The translations under genes and the position numbers were made by a program. Below are positions 22,330 through 34,083 of a DNA stretch of 64,000 bases, one piece after another. The notes beneath the pieces were generated by a model. It saw nothing but the letters and a program-made list of their open reading frames with translations. It had not been told where the DNA came from and did not search any database. The DNA comes from Acanthochromis polyacanthus (Eukaryota; Chordata; Actinopteri; Pomacentridae): assembly GCF_021347895.1 (NCBI RefSeq), contig NC_067122.1, positions 11,521,983 to 11,585,982 of the forward strand. Reading direction: 5' to 3'. Each line of letters starts with the position of its first letter. The stretch's first letter is position 1.

Positions 22330-23250
22330 TATCGTGGTTAAAGGTCCAATTGTGCAAATGGAAAATGCAAATCAAACCGCATATCTCTCAGAGATGGTCT
22401 TGTACTTGTTGAAATCCTCCATAGCAAGCTTCCACTCCTGCAGCTCAAAATCCACCATACCAGTCAGGTATGTAGGCATGCAGTGTAGGCCTGTGCCTCC
22501 AGCTTCTTTGTGTTTTTATTTAAACACTAGTGCAGGAATGCAGTGACCCAGCCAGCCTGCTGTGATCACCCAAAGGTAAGTTTGCAGTTCTTGTCATACA
22601 GGGCCTGCAGGTGGGGAGGTGTGGGAGTAGAAACATGTTTAGTGCATCCAGAAACAGCCAAGACTTTGCCAGGTGTGCGTCTCCCAACACCATTGCAGGC
22701 TGGACCACATCAGTGACTAGCCTCCTTCTTCTATAGTGCATTAACAAGCCTCACAGTTACCCTGTTGGCTCTTAGTGGTATCTCCAAGCACTGTCATCGC
22801 TCTAGCTCTGTGCTCTATGGTATTGCGCGTACCTTCCTGCACTATAGCAGCCTTTTTAGCTGTCTCATCCCTATGAGCACTGTCGTAGGCGCTGGCCAGG
22901 GTACATGGTTTCTCTTCTAAGAGCTTTTGTACCATTTCTGCATTAGCTATAGCATTACTGAAAATCTTTACACTGATGGTATCCTGCTCCTGGTCTGTGC
23001 AGTCAGACTACACAATAGCGACCTCATCATCAAAGTCATTTTTCAGTGCATGCAGGGTTTCACCGGGCTTTTATGGATGACTGCACCTACTTCTCAGGTC
23101 AAACTAAACCTAAGCTGCACCGCCATTGTCATACAGAGTAGACTGACATACCAGACAGGTCCCCAGTGTTACCGACACAGTTTTGCCGGCTTCCAAACCA
23201 CAGTTAGGCAGTTTCAGGTATGATGCTGGCTCACTTAGCTTAGTTTGGCT
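22330..23250 (-). mobile_element. Possible retroelement gag-like remnant, antisense
   Basis: On the minus strand, an open frame at 22741-22935 reads MVQKLLEEKPCTLASAYDSA and continues with RDETAKKAA. This resembles the part of Gypsy-type Gag in which repeated LL..A.A..A helices occur. Neighbouring frames are short and broken. The stretch is absent from the other NITR units. The assignment is weak; it could be another mobile-element protein. Confidence 0.3.
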
Positions 23251-23780
23251 AGCTATTGGTAACGAGATTTAATAAGAATCTGGATCAACTCTGCACTGGA
23301 GGACAAGGTACTTTTAGCCAATCCTGCATCAGACTATACACTCAGCTTCCCTAGAACACATTTGACTCAGTGTTCCTGTTTTTGGACACAATTCTATGCA
23401 CTGTGGCTACGTCACACACGTTGCCATGTGTCGACTTTACTGTTTTTCTTCCTACTACTGCATGTACTTCCTCTTACAACACACACACTAACACACACAC
23501 AGACCGCAACCTACCTCCTTCAAGGAGGCAGGCTTGGCCTGCAACAAATGACACTGACAACGATTGTAGTTACCCTTGACGTGTTTCACACCATGTGTTT
23601 GCTATTTGTGCGCGAACACAAAGTGAGAAATGACAAGAACTTATAGGCAGACAGCAGCACCACAACTTCATACAGCTGTGGATGGAAGCAGAAAATGTTG
23701 TGCTGTTGACACAATCAATCAGTGTTTAAAAAGAAAAAGTGAAATGTGATTCTGAACACTGACACACACACAGACACAGC
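23251..23780. other. Intergenic stretch with short CA repeats
   Basis: Contains small CA-rich patches (about 23478-23500 and 23761-23780). No gene is seen; the open frames here overlap the simple repeats. Confidence 0.35.
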
Positions 23781-25020
23781 AGAGCCACATGCAGCAGCTA
23801 CACTGACACAGAAAAGTTGTGGTGAGCCATTTCTCCGCCCTTTGACCAACCACTGAAGCTGTTTTCTCAGAACAGACGTGACTATGGCCTTTAACCAGAT
23901 ATGGCGTCAAAGAAGGAATGCAAAAGGCTTCAGCAACTTAATTTTACTTTAACAAGTTGGAATTATTGTTTTAGTTTGGATTGCTTCTTTATATTTGTTA
24001 AATGCAAATAATATCCTTCTTGTATTTTTAAACCACAGGCTTCTACAACCATACATCATCTTCAAGCTTATATTATCCAATATATATGGTTCATGTAGCT
24101 TTTAACTTGAAAGTATACTTATTGATTAATTCATGAGTCATTTGGACAGATTGCTGTCATTGTGCCAAGTGATGCAAACTGGGTCAGACTTTGGCAAGTC
24201 AAATCAAGAGTCAATAACAAAGTCTTCGTCATACTGGAAAGATCAGAATGGGACAAGTGAGTGATTAGCATCTCCGCCCATGTATCAGCTATTACCGATG
24301 AAAACACCAAACCTCAGAAACGTGATGAATACAAGCAGGTTTGAGTGTTTGTCTATCCGTCTTAAATATTCTAACTTCTTCCATAAGTTGCTCTGAAAAT
24401 AGTATTATACATAACAATATCTTAGTATTACACTTTTATATTTAAAAGATAAAACAACAGTGCAAGACCACCTTCCTGAGATTAAAGCAGAGTGTGACAG
24501 GAAGTAAAGCCCCTTTGTAGTCACACACTGAGAAGCCCAACCACAGCGGCGCTAAAGTTTCCGTGCATCATTTGTTTGTCAGTGATGACTGTTGATTTGT
24601 TTTCCTCTTTGAGTTTGAGGTACAAAGAAGGACATAAAGTTCTAAAAGTTTATATCAGGGAGCTTTGGTAGCTTGGTATGCATCCGTATCAAAATAAAAG
24701 CCAAAAATCCTGGAAAAATAATCTGCAAACTTTATTATTGCTGTTCTTTTGTTTAAAATTGCATTTCAAAGTAGCTCTTTTTCTGTACCCATGTTTCTGT
24801 TTATGTAGTTGTGATAACTGATTTGCAACACACAGATTTTCGACTGATAGTTAACTAGGGGAAACTGTGGGTTTTTTGCTACTTAGGCCTTCCACATTTA
24901 GAATCACCAGGTTTAAACTTGCAGTTAACAGTATGTTGAGCTTTATTAAGGCCACAAACCAAAATGTTTCAGTCTAATGAATGTTGCTTTAGGTTGTCAG
25001 GTTTGTAGTGCCAGTTGTGG
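23780..25020. repeat. Conserved intergenic module, copy C
   Basis: More diverged than A and B. Landmarks: GAGCCATTTCTCCGCCCTTT (about 23823), GACAGGAAGTAAAGCCCCTT (about 24496) and CCCAACCACAGCGG (about 24536). Both the ETS-like GGAAGT and the RUNX-like AACCACA words survive despite changes around them. The decayed tRNA-SINE-like TTTGGTAGCTTGG block lies at about 24665. Confidence 0.6.
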
Positions 25021-25861
25021 TGTGTTACCTCACAACAAACTCTGTGGTTCAAATATTATTCCTTTTGTGATTCTCATCAAGATTTATGGTGGTTAGGGTT
25101 CTCTTCTTTAGATCAAAGCACAGAGGTCAGTGCACTCAAAAACTGTGGATTTTTTTTGTATTTCTGTGATTGTCTGCTACTTTCATTCCTCTGGTCAAGA
25201 ACTGAGCTGATATAAATGGTAGGAATTTGAAATCATTCACTCTCACTTGCTCTTCCTGCTGATGTGTTTGGCTAAAGGTACATGAGAGACAGAGTGATCA
25301 CTGTGGGTGGCACTGATCGTCTGGACAGTCTCCCAGGACAAAGTGGCTTTTCTTACTCTCTGTATCAATGTCACAGATATCATATAATATATAAACAGAT
25401 GTGTCCTGGCCTAGGATCCTTCTGTGTGAAGCTTACAAATCCCTTAAAACTGCGGTGTTGCATTACAGCAACATTAAATGTAATGTCAATGTTTTTTGTC
25501 ATATTGTCTCTTCAGTGGTGATCATTTCTTGACTTCACATGACCTCCACATCATTTAATTGTATTTCGTTTGAAGTTGTGTGTGGAGGACATTTTATAAC
25601 AGTGTCTTCAATATCAGCATCACGTGACGTCAGAGCCAGGAGGCAAAAATACTGTTCTTTTGCTTTTGCTCAGTTTCTCCTATCAGACACGGTGTAAAGT
25701 GATCAGTCATGTTTAAGTTTCAGTTACTGAAACCCACAATGAGAATCAAATCTGAGATGACAGGGGCTCACTGTTGGTGTTGTTTCATGTGTTTAGGTTC
25801 GAAAGACGGTTGATTTTATTTCCACTGGGGTAGCGCAGAGACACGCCAACATAACAAGAAG
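25020..25861. other. Upstream flank of the 25972 gene
   Basis: No gene is seen. CTGTTGGTGTTGTTTCATGTG at about 25771 matches sequence upstream of the 10103 and 19225 genes, so shared promoter-proximal sequence begins here. Confidence 0.45.
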
Positions 25862-25971
25862 CCAATCAGATTGCTCTGAGTTTGTTTCCTCCTACTTCAT
25901 ATCATTATATTTAGGTGAAGCAATTTTGATACGCTTTAAATTACAGCAAACTCCAGTGGAATAACAAGAAA
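25862..25971 (+). promoter_or_regulatory. Promoter region of the NITR gene at 25972
   Basis: CCAAT lies at 25862-25866 (GCCAATCAGATTGCTCTGA) and a TATATTTA word at about 25906, some 66 bases before the start codon. This copy has the best TATA candidate among the type I genes. Confidence 0.5.
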
Positions 25972-27624
25972 ATGCAGACTGTATTATATTCACTGCTGAT
26001 GCTCACGGTGGGGTGTAAGTATATGTAAGAAGGTTGGGCTTATTTCTTTTAAGTATTTAAAGTATTGTTTTTCAGAAGATCAAATAGAGAAGGTACACGA
26101 TTCTGTCTTGTTCATCACTGATGTGTTTTTTTTCTTTGTTCTTTTCAGGTTTCACAGAAGAGCAGATCTTTGAGACAAAGACTGTTCATGTTGGAGATGA
26201 TGTGCAGTTCTCTTGTCCTCGCATAGCATTAGGAAGCTTGTTTTGGATCAAACTTGGTTCTGGAAACTTTCCTGAAATCTTAGGAAAATCATTTCGCTCT
26301 GAGTTTGTTCACCATCGCATTAGAGTTACAACTGAGCCTGGAACTTTGATTCTCTATATTAGTGAAGCAAAATTAAGTGATTCAGCAGTTTACTATTGTG
26401 TTAAAATTCTACAACAAAACATTACATTTTTGAAAGGAACAAATCTGAGAGTTGAAGGTAAGTACACCAGAAAAAACCTAAAGATTTTTATAATCCTTAA
26501 ATCACAGACAATAAAACACTTGTCCCATTTTTTTATTTGTGTATGTTAAATTTAATTTGTCAAGAAATTAATAATTTCTTTTCCATACATCAGAACCAGG
26601 ACCTGCTGTCACTACAGTCCCTCCATCTGATCCTCCAGGAGACTCAGTGACTCTGCAGTGTTCAATCCTCCATGACTCTGAGAAGAAAACATGTCCAGCT
26701 GAAGACAGCCTGTTCTGTTGTGCTGAATCACATCAGTCTCACCCAAGTTTTATTTACAGTGAAGGCAACAGGAGAGATGAAAATGAGGGGAATTCGACAA
26801 AGAAATGTTTCTACGGCTACTTCAGAAACGTCAGCTACTCTGATGCTCAGACGTGTCACTGTGCTGTGGTCGCATGTGGGGAGATATTTTTAGGAAATAA
26901 ATCATCAGAACTCAACACTCAAGGTAACTGCACTATATTTTTATGAAGTGGGAAGATAAACGTGTGTATTTAATTAGGGTCATGTGTTTAATTGTAATAC
27001 TTTGTAATGCATTATTAAGCAATAAATTTGTTATATTTTTCTTTGTTAAACTTATAATAATTGTTAACTCTCATTATTTGCTATTTTTCACTTCATGTCA
27101 GCAGATACGTTGGATTCAATGAAGATCAGTACGGCTCTCTATCTGTTGTGTGCTGCTTTAGCTTTAAGTCTGCTTGTTATCACCTTTGTTATTTATTTAA
27201 TCAAGAAACTGAAGAGAGAATTGCATGCGTATTGTAATGGTAAGCAAAGTCACTCATACATTAATGTGTCAAACAGTGGATGGCAAAACTGTATTTATAT
27301 TTATATTGTTTGTTTGTTTTTTCATTTTAAGATACAGCTGCCGTTGCTCTGCAAACAAATGCACCAGCCAGTGGTATTCAGGAAAACCAGCAGGTATTTA
27401 TAAAGAAGAAATATAGCGGCTAGTTATCAGCATGTTTTAAAGTAACATCTGCAGACTTTACTTTGTTTGTTTGTTTGTTTCTTTAGACAGACGAGGAATC
27501 TTTGGTTTATTCTGCACCAACTTTCACCAGTAGAAAAGCTACTAAAACAGTAAGAAGGCAGACAAAACCTGAAGAAGAGGAGAGCATCTACGCTGATGTC
27601 AACACTCTTGGATTAACATCTTGA
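25972..27624 (+). CDS. nitr: NITR-family receptor, divergent type I, complete (339 aa)
   Basis: Exons: 25972-26014, 26149-26457, 26594-26923, 27102-27239, 27332-27393 and 27487-27624; 1020 nt in frame. Leader MQTVLYSLLMLTVG. The V domain has QFSCPR, LFWIKLG and SDSAVYYC, with a poor J-like end (FLKGTNLRVEG). The I domain is odd: the position equal to VFWFRAG reads LFCCAES, so the core Trp is lost; the DEC cysteine is lost; and TYYC became TCHC. The J-like motif reads FLGNKSS. The membrane span is uncharged, then LIKKLKRE. The tail has LVYSAPTF and, near the end, SIYADV, which is a canonical ITIM. The membrane exon has a CAGCAG acceptor. A functional receptor with an altered second domain is likely, but the I domain may not fold normally. 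Confidence 0.83.
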
Positions 27625-27779
27625 CACCAGATTTGCTTTGCTGTGATTTTGTTTGCATGCTGTCAGAAATGTCTTTTTTTTTTTTTTTGATAATCTAAAA
27701 TATTGCTATATCTCTGTTTGATGTTTTATTTATATTTGTATGCAAAGAAAAATAATTATAATGCAACATAAGCAATATA

Positions 27780-28972
27780 CATTCACCGGCCACTTTATTA
27801 GGTACACCTGTTCAATTGCTTGACACAAATAGCTAATCAGCCAATCACATGGCCACAACTTAATGCATTTAGGCATGTAGACGTGGTCAAGACAACTTGC
27901 TGAAGTTCAAACCGAGCATCTGAATGGGGAAAAAAGGGCATTTAAGTGACTTTGAACGTGGCCTGGTTGTTGCTGCCAGATATGCTTGTTTGAGTATTTC
28001 AGAAACCACTGAGTTACTGGGATTTTCACACACAATTGGGTCTAGGGTTTGCAGAGAATGGTCAGAAAAAGAGAAAATATCCAGTGAGCGGCAGTTGTGT
28101 TGATGAAAATGCCTTGTTGATGTGAGAGGTCAGAGGAGAATGGGCAGGCTGGTTGGAGATGATAGAAAGGCAACAGTAACTCAGATAACCACTTGTTACA
28201 ACCGAGGAATGCAGAATACCCTCTCTGAGTACACAACACATCTAACTTTGATGTAGATGGGCTACAGCAGCAGAACACCACACCGGGTGCCACTCCTGTC
28301 GGCTAAGAACAGGAAACTGAGTCTACAATTGTCACAGGCTCACCAAAATTTAAGCATAGAAGAAAACTGTTTACTGGTCTGATGAGTCTCCGTTTCAGCT
28401 GCAACATTTAGATGCTAGGGTCAGAATTTGGTGTAAACCACATGAAAGCATGGATCCATTCTGCTTTATGCCAACGGTTCAGTCTGGTGGTGGTGATGTG
28501 ATGGTGTGAGGGATATTTTCTTGGCATTTTTGGCTCCTTAGTACCAGTTGAGTATCGTTCAAACACTACAGCCTACTTGAGTATTGATTGCCCATCCCTT
28601 TGTGACCACAATCCATCTTCTGATGGCTACTTCCAGCAGAATAATGCACCATGTCACAAAGCTCAAATCACAAACTGGTTTCTTGAATATGACAATGAGT
28701 TCACTGCCTGTCCAATGGCCTCCACAGTCACCAGATCTCAATCCAATAGAACACCATTGGGATGTGATGGAATGGGAGATCAGTGGCATCTTGGATGTGT
28801 AGCCGACAAATCTGCAGCAGCTGTGTGATACTATCATGTCAATATGGACCAAAATCTCAGAGGAATGTTTCCAACACATTGTTGAAAGTATGCCATGAAG
28901 ATTTAAGGCAGTTCTGAAGACAAAAGGGGCTGCAACCTTTTACTAGCAAGGTGTAAAAGTGGCCAGTGAGTG
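27780..28972 (+). mobile_element. Decayed Tc1/mariner element
   Basis: Terminal inverted repeats are CATTCACCGGCCACTT on the left and, inverted, CACTCACTGGCCACTT on the right, flanked by TA at 27778-27779 and 28973-28974. The transposase is in the forward sense but full of stops; the third-catalytic-residue region is readable as [15 protein letters not shown] at about 28722-28768. It sits about 155 bases after the stop of the 25972 gene. Confidence 0.85.
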
Positions 28973-30030
28973 TATATTCAGCAATATGTACTATAATGAT
29001 ATGATATGGCACAAAATATCAAAGCTATAATGAAACTGAGTATACAATTTTATATAAAATGATATAAATAAATTGTAATGCACCATTTTTCTTACCAAGT
29101 TTTATGTGGTTACTTTGCTTTTACACATACATCTAGATTTCATCTAATAGTTTCAGATGGTTTGTGTTTATTTTGAAAACCCCTAAATCAGTGTAGGTTG
29201 CTTTGAGTTCAGTAAAAAGAAACTGACTTGGAAATCGTGTTGAATGACTTTAGACAACACGGTATAAATATATACTAAAATTGACTCAGAGGGTATTAAC
29301 TACAGTAAAGTAAAATTAAATAGTGATTTTAGTTGCTGGAACTAATCATGTAGATATATTAACAAGTATTCAATCAACCCAAAAATAACATCCCCATCTG
29401 GATATTACAGATATGAGTAGAACAGAAGCTGTCTTGTGTCAATAATGATGATAAAGTCAGAACTAGTCTGACTCATTGGATTTCGACTGTTGGTAAAAAC
29501 CTGCCATGACAAAGTCACATCCACATGAATGCCTTCATTTCCCAGCAAAACAATGTACACTGGAAAAGAAAACAAACAATATCATTCACTGAACCTGTGA
29601 GTAGTTTTATTGTTTGTGATTGAGCAGAGCACATTTTATTTTCCAGAGGGTCACCTACAAATGATGTTATTTTTGGCTGGACAGTAGTTTGGGGATCAAG
29701 CGTATGTTTAGACCGAAATTAAAGTTCTCTGTCAGACACACTGTTGTAGAGTAACAACACCACAGTATACACATCTTGCATTCAGACATTTAGTTAATTT
29801 AGTTCTCCTTGTGATCTTTCGTTATTACCTGTGTGCTCAATTTGTGAGACCTTTCTGTTTCTTTCTTATTTGCTTTTGTTTATTCCATGCTTGTGTTATC
29901 TATTAGATTTTTGACTTACTTTTGCCTGCTTCCTGTGCTTTTGTTTAGTCTGGATTGCTGTGTGCTCCTTTGGAATCAGCTTTGGATTGAAGTTCACTTT
30001 TTCTTTATTACTGCGATGGAACACGGTGGA
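28973..30030. other. Intergenic stretch with no gene seen
   Basis: AT-rich, low-complexity sequence. I see no coding exon, RNA gene or clear repeat end here. Confidence 0.35.
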
Positions 30031-30330
30031 GTTATGTGACAATCGGTGTACGTTTGTCTGTCTGTGAATCTGTCTGTCTATGCACAACATTACTGAAAAA
30101 TGGAAGAACGGATTTTGGTGAAATTTTCAGGAAAGGTCAGAAATGACACAAGGATCACCTGATTAGACTTTGGCAGTGATACGGCTTGTAGTCTAAATCC
30201 ACAGATTTGTTAAGGATCCTACACTGTGAACTTATCCGTTGGAAATCATGCAACTGAGCAGCCTTGACAAATTACTGCGCACTGTGAGTGCTTTTGTTAT
30301 TTTTACTGTTTTTCTGTTGTCAGTCTGTTT
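30030..30330. repeat. Dispersed fish repeat fragment
   Basis: The stretch with TTTGTCTGTCTGTGAATCTG, GAAATTTTCAGGAAAGGTCA and GACTTTGGCAGTGATACGGC has the wording of a repeat that is very common in fish genomes. Its class is not clear to me. Confidence 0.4.
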
Positions 30331-30394
30331 TCACTGATCAAACAAACTGGCCATAGAATCTCAAAGGACAGCAAAATCCCTGATATGGTAAGTC

Positions 30395-30642
30395 CTGGGC
30401 CCTGCTAGAGTCAGTTGATGTTTCTCTTTGTCCAGAGACTCCTCCAGAGCCAGCTGACACTTTCCCCGGTTTAGAGTCAGCTAATGTCTTTCTTTTTCAG
30501 GCCTCAGAGTTTGTAGGCCTCATCCCAGCTCCAACTTCAATTCCAGAGGCTCCAGACATCATTCCATCTGTAACTCCAGAGTTTGTAGAAATAGCGCCAG
30601 CTCCAGACTCGGAATTCCCACCTCACCCATCTGGAGAGCAGG
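30395..30642 (+). repeat. Proline-codon-rich repeat, left part (split by a LINE)
   Basis: Repeats of CCAGCTCCA, CCAGAG and similar words would read as Pro-Ala-Pro-Glu in one frame, with interruptions. It resembles 38820-39190. The LINE at 30643-32003 is inserted within it and the rest continues at about 32004. Confidence 0.45.
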
Positions 30643-32003
30643 AACGCATGTGTCCGTGTGCTCTTCCTAGACTTCTCCTCCGCCTTCAACACCATCATTC
30701 CACAGACGCTGGTGGGAAAACTATCCACCCTGGGGCTCAGTCCTTCACTGGGGAACTGGGTCCTGGACTTCCTGACAGGCAGGCGCCAAACTGTCCGGAT
30801 TCACAACACCACCTCCTCCCCAATCACCATCATCACTGGCTCGCCCCAGGGCTGTGTGTTGAGCCCCCTCCTGTTCACCCTGCTCACGTATGACTGCTCT
30901 GCAAAACATGCGAGCTGCCATATAGTGACATTCGCGGACGACACAGCAGTGGTGGGATGCATCACTAACAATGAGTCCCACTACAGAGAGGAGGTAGAAT
31001 TGCTGGTTGGCTGGTGCAGAGACAACAACCTCTGCATCAACGTTAAGAAGACCAAGGAGATGGTGGTGGATTTCCGCAGAGCCAGACGTCCCCCCGTCCC
31101 CTGCACATCGACGGCGCTGACATGGAGGTGGTCTCCACCTACAGATACCTGGGAGTACACCTGTCTGAGGACCTCACCTGGAGCCACAACATCTCCCAGC
31201 TAATTAAGAAGGCCCACCAACACCTCTACTTCCTCAGGAAGCTGCGGCGTGCTGGTCTGGGAGGCCCAGTCCTGAAGAGCTTCTACCTCACGGCGGTGGA
31301 GAGCATCCTCAGCACTGGCATCACAGTGTGGCATGGCAGCTGCACGGCCGCAGAAAGGAAGGCTCTGCAGAGGCTGGTGAAAGCTGCTCAGAGGACTGTA
31401 GGAGGCAGCCTACCCACCACCACTGACATTTACACCAACAGATGCAGGAGGAGGGCCACCTCCATCCTGAAGGACTTCACCCACCCTGCACACAAACACT
31501 TCAACCTTCTCCCTTCAGGGAGACTAGAACCTCAAGACTAAGAAACAGCTTCTTCCCCGAAGCTGTCAGGCTATTGAACAGGTCTCTGTAGACTCTGTTT
31601 TCGTATCATCAGCACCTCTCCCCACAAATACACATGCATGCACACATCCCCGCATACACACACAAGCATACACACGTGCATACACATGCACACACACACG
31701 CACACATACATGCTCACACGCAAACAGGCACACACATTCATACACACACTGCACTACTGCACGAGGCTCTTTATTTATTTATCTACTAAATATTGTACTA
31801 ACTGATGGTTCACTGTACATATATTTATGGTGTAGGTTTGTATATATTAGTGTGTCTCTTTATACTTATATTGTCTTTTATGAAAGTGTTTTTATATTGT
31901 CTTATGGCTGAAACCGGGACCAGGGTCCAATTTCGTATTGTTTCATGTGCAAATGTGGAATGATATGACAATAAAGAACCTTTGACCTTTTGACCTTTTA
32001 GCC
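30643..32003 (+). mobile_element. 5'-truncated non-LTR retrotransposon with reverse-transcriptase fragment
   Basis: The frame from 30658 reads [33 protein letters not shown] and [12 protein letters not shown], covering the fingers, the loop and the catalytic ADD motif of a jockey/CR1-like reverse transcriptase. Near 31090-31100 a one-base change in a C run shifts the frame; the C-terminal part resumes at about 31122 as [20 protein letters not shown] and reaches LLPSGRLEPQD at about 31540. A CA-rich microsatellite lies at about 31625-31750. The 3' end is ACAATAAAGAACC then repeats of TTTGACC. The endonuclease part is absent. It is non-functional but much younger-looking than the LINEs at 2590 and 13080. 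Confidence 0.85.
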
Positions 32004-32190
32004 CCATTTGTATTTGGCCCTGTGTCACTGCTGCTGCCAGTCTCTAGAGGAGCAACACCTCTGCCTGAGCCACCGGCCTCCTGCAAAGCCTCATGAAGTG
32101 CTTCACTTTGTCCGTCAACCTACAGAGATCCCCACTTTCACCACCAGCTTCCAGAGGAAGCCATTCTTCAGGTTGTGTCTGCCTGTTTTG
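32004..32190 (+). repeat. Proline-codon-rich repeat, right part
   Basis: GAGGAGCAACACCTCTGCCT with GAGCCACCGG at about 32047 resembles GAGGAGCTACACCTCTACCT with GAGCCACTGG at about 38986. Together with 30395-30642 this shows an older repeat split by the LINE. Confidence 0.5.
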
Positions 32191-32728
32191 AGATTTTCTT
32201 TTTGATTTTTTTATGTGATTGTGATGTCAAAGATATTGAAACGTCAGAAAGTAAGTGCGTCTTGTGTCCTTATTAAGGGACTGATTCTTTGTTAAGGCTT
32301 ATGGCACATGTGCTACTTTTTTGGACAGTCAACTGTAAGGAGGGATAACGTGAACACTACACCCCTGGGCTGATATGAACCATGGATTCTTTGTTTCTGT
32401 GACATAGTCTATAATGCTGTAACTGTTTGGCTACAAGAGGGCTTCAGAAATTCCCTTTGAAAATATGCTTGGTCTGAACTAATGACGTGTGCTGGTTGAG
32501 TTCAGTAGTACAGCTGATAGTGTAGGCCTCGAACGGACATTGCTGAACAAAGATAAGAAAAACTGTTTTGAGAGGAGATTGTAACATTCATAAAAACAAA
32601 ATGCTTTAACAGTATCTTTCAAATGAGTGAGTAAATGGAAGAGAATGAGATGATATGCTCCTCAAAGCCCTGGATGAGACCAATGTAGCAGGAGGTGCAC
32701 TTTTGAATCTTTTCTTTTTCTGTAACAA
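32191..32728. other. Upstream flank of the 32836 gene
   Basis: Partly paralogous with 39690-40140, for example CTGTTTGGCTACAAGAGGGC (32424) beside CTCTTTGGCTACCAGAGGGC (39801). No gene is seen. Confidence 0.5.
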
Positions 32729-32835
32729 CCAGTCAGATGCCTTGGGCAGTGTGACAAAGAGGGCTTGGCCAAGTTATAACCCCTCCTATACTCATTAAAA
32801 AAGTGACAAGGTCCCTGACAGGCGTCATTGTCAAG
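32729..32835 (+). promoter_or_regulatory. Promoter region of the NITR gene at 32836 (degenerate CCAAT box)
   Basis: The block equivalent to the CCAAT region of the other type II genes reads AACCAGTCAGATG (32728-32740), so the box is CCAGT. The TTTAAA of the others is ATTAAAAAAG at about 32794. The tiny upstream ORF of the other type II genes is absent, because its ATG is ATT here. Confidence 0.45.
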
Positions 32836-34038
32836 ATGATCGTGTTGTGGATTTCATTGTTTGCTCTTCATCAAGGATGTGAGTTTGTCATTTGTACATG
32901 ATGCTTATATAAGGTGGATTTCTTACATAATTGTGATTTATTGTCTTACACTGTACATTTTGTGCTCTTTCAATTCAGATACACTCATTCCAGTGATCCC
33001 AGCTCAACTTGGTGAATCTACAACCGTATCATGTGCTCTGCCTAATACTGATATCAGCAATGGAGAAGTCCACTGGTACAAGCAGGGTGTTGGAGATAAT
33101 CTGAAACTAATTGTGACTCTGTTGAAATCTGTAAAACCGAAGTTTGCTCCAGAGTTTTCTAATTCAAGATGGACAGTCAAAAGAGGTGACGATTTTAGCA
33201 ACCTGACTATTTTGAGAATAATCCAAGAGGACGAGGGAATCTACCATTGTGCAATCATAGAGTGGTGTGGCACAGCATCGAAATGGAGTGGGACATATTT
33301 GATGGTAACAGGTAATAATAGGACCTATGTTTATAAAGTCTTGTAAACACTATACCCGCTAAAACACTACTGTTTACATGTTGAAGAATACCTCTCATGC
33401 TGCATGTTTTAAATATTCACAAACATCATCTTTAAGTCGAACAAATGTACACACATTTCTAAATAATTAATTAGTTCCATCTATTTTTTTTTATCCAAAT
33501 GTTATTTCTACTACTGATTCAAGTCAACTATATTCATAAACATTGCTGTTCATATCAGTAAGATGTAAAACTACTAAAGTCACATTTGATGTCAGACTTT
33601 CAAAATGTGCTTTGAAGTCTCATCCTGTTAACAGTTTTTTCATTACACAGGAGACGGTCAGAAGACATCAGACTACACTGTTGTTCAGTCCACAGCATCA
33701 CATTCAGTCCATCCAGGAGAATCACAGACTCTCCAGTGTTCAGTCTTCTCTGACTCTGACAAGAAAACATGTTCAGGAGATCTGAGTGTGTTCTGGTTCA
33801 GACCTGGATCAGATAAATCTCATCCAGACATCATCTACACTGATGGAAACAGACCTGATGAATGTGAGAAGAGATCTGACACTCAGAAGAGCTGTGTTTA
33901 TCGCTCCTCTAAGACCTTCAGCTCCTCTGATGCTGGGACTTACTACTGTGCTGTGGCCACATGTGGACAGATACTGTTTGGAAATGGAACTACTCTGACC
34001 AATGGTATGATTTTATGTTCAGCACTGAAGATACCGTG

Positions 34039-34083
<45 letters not shown>

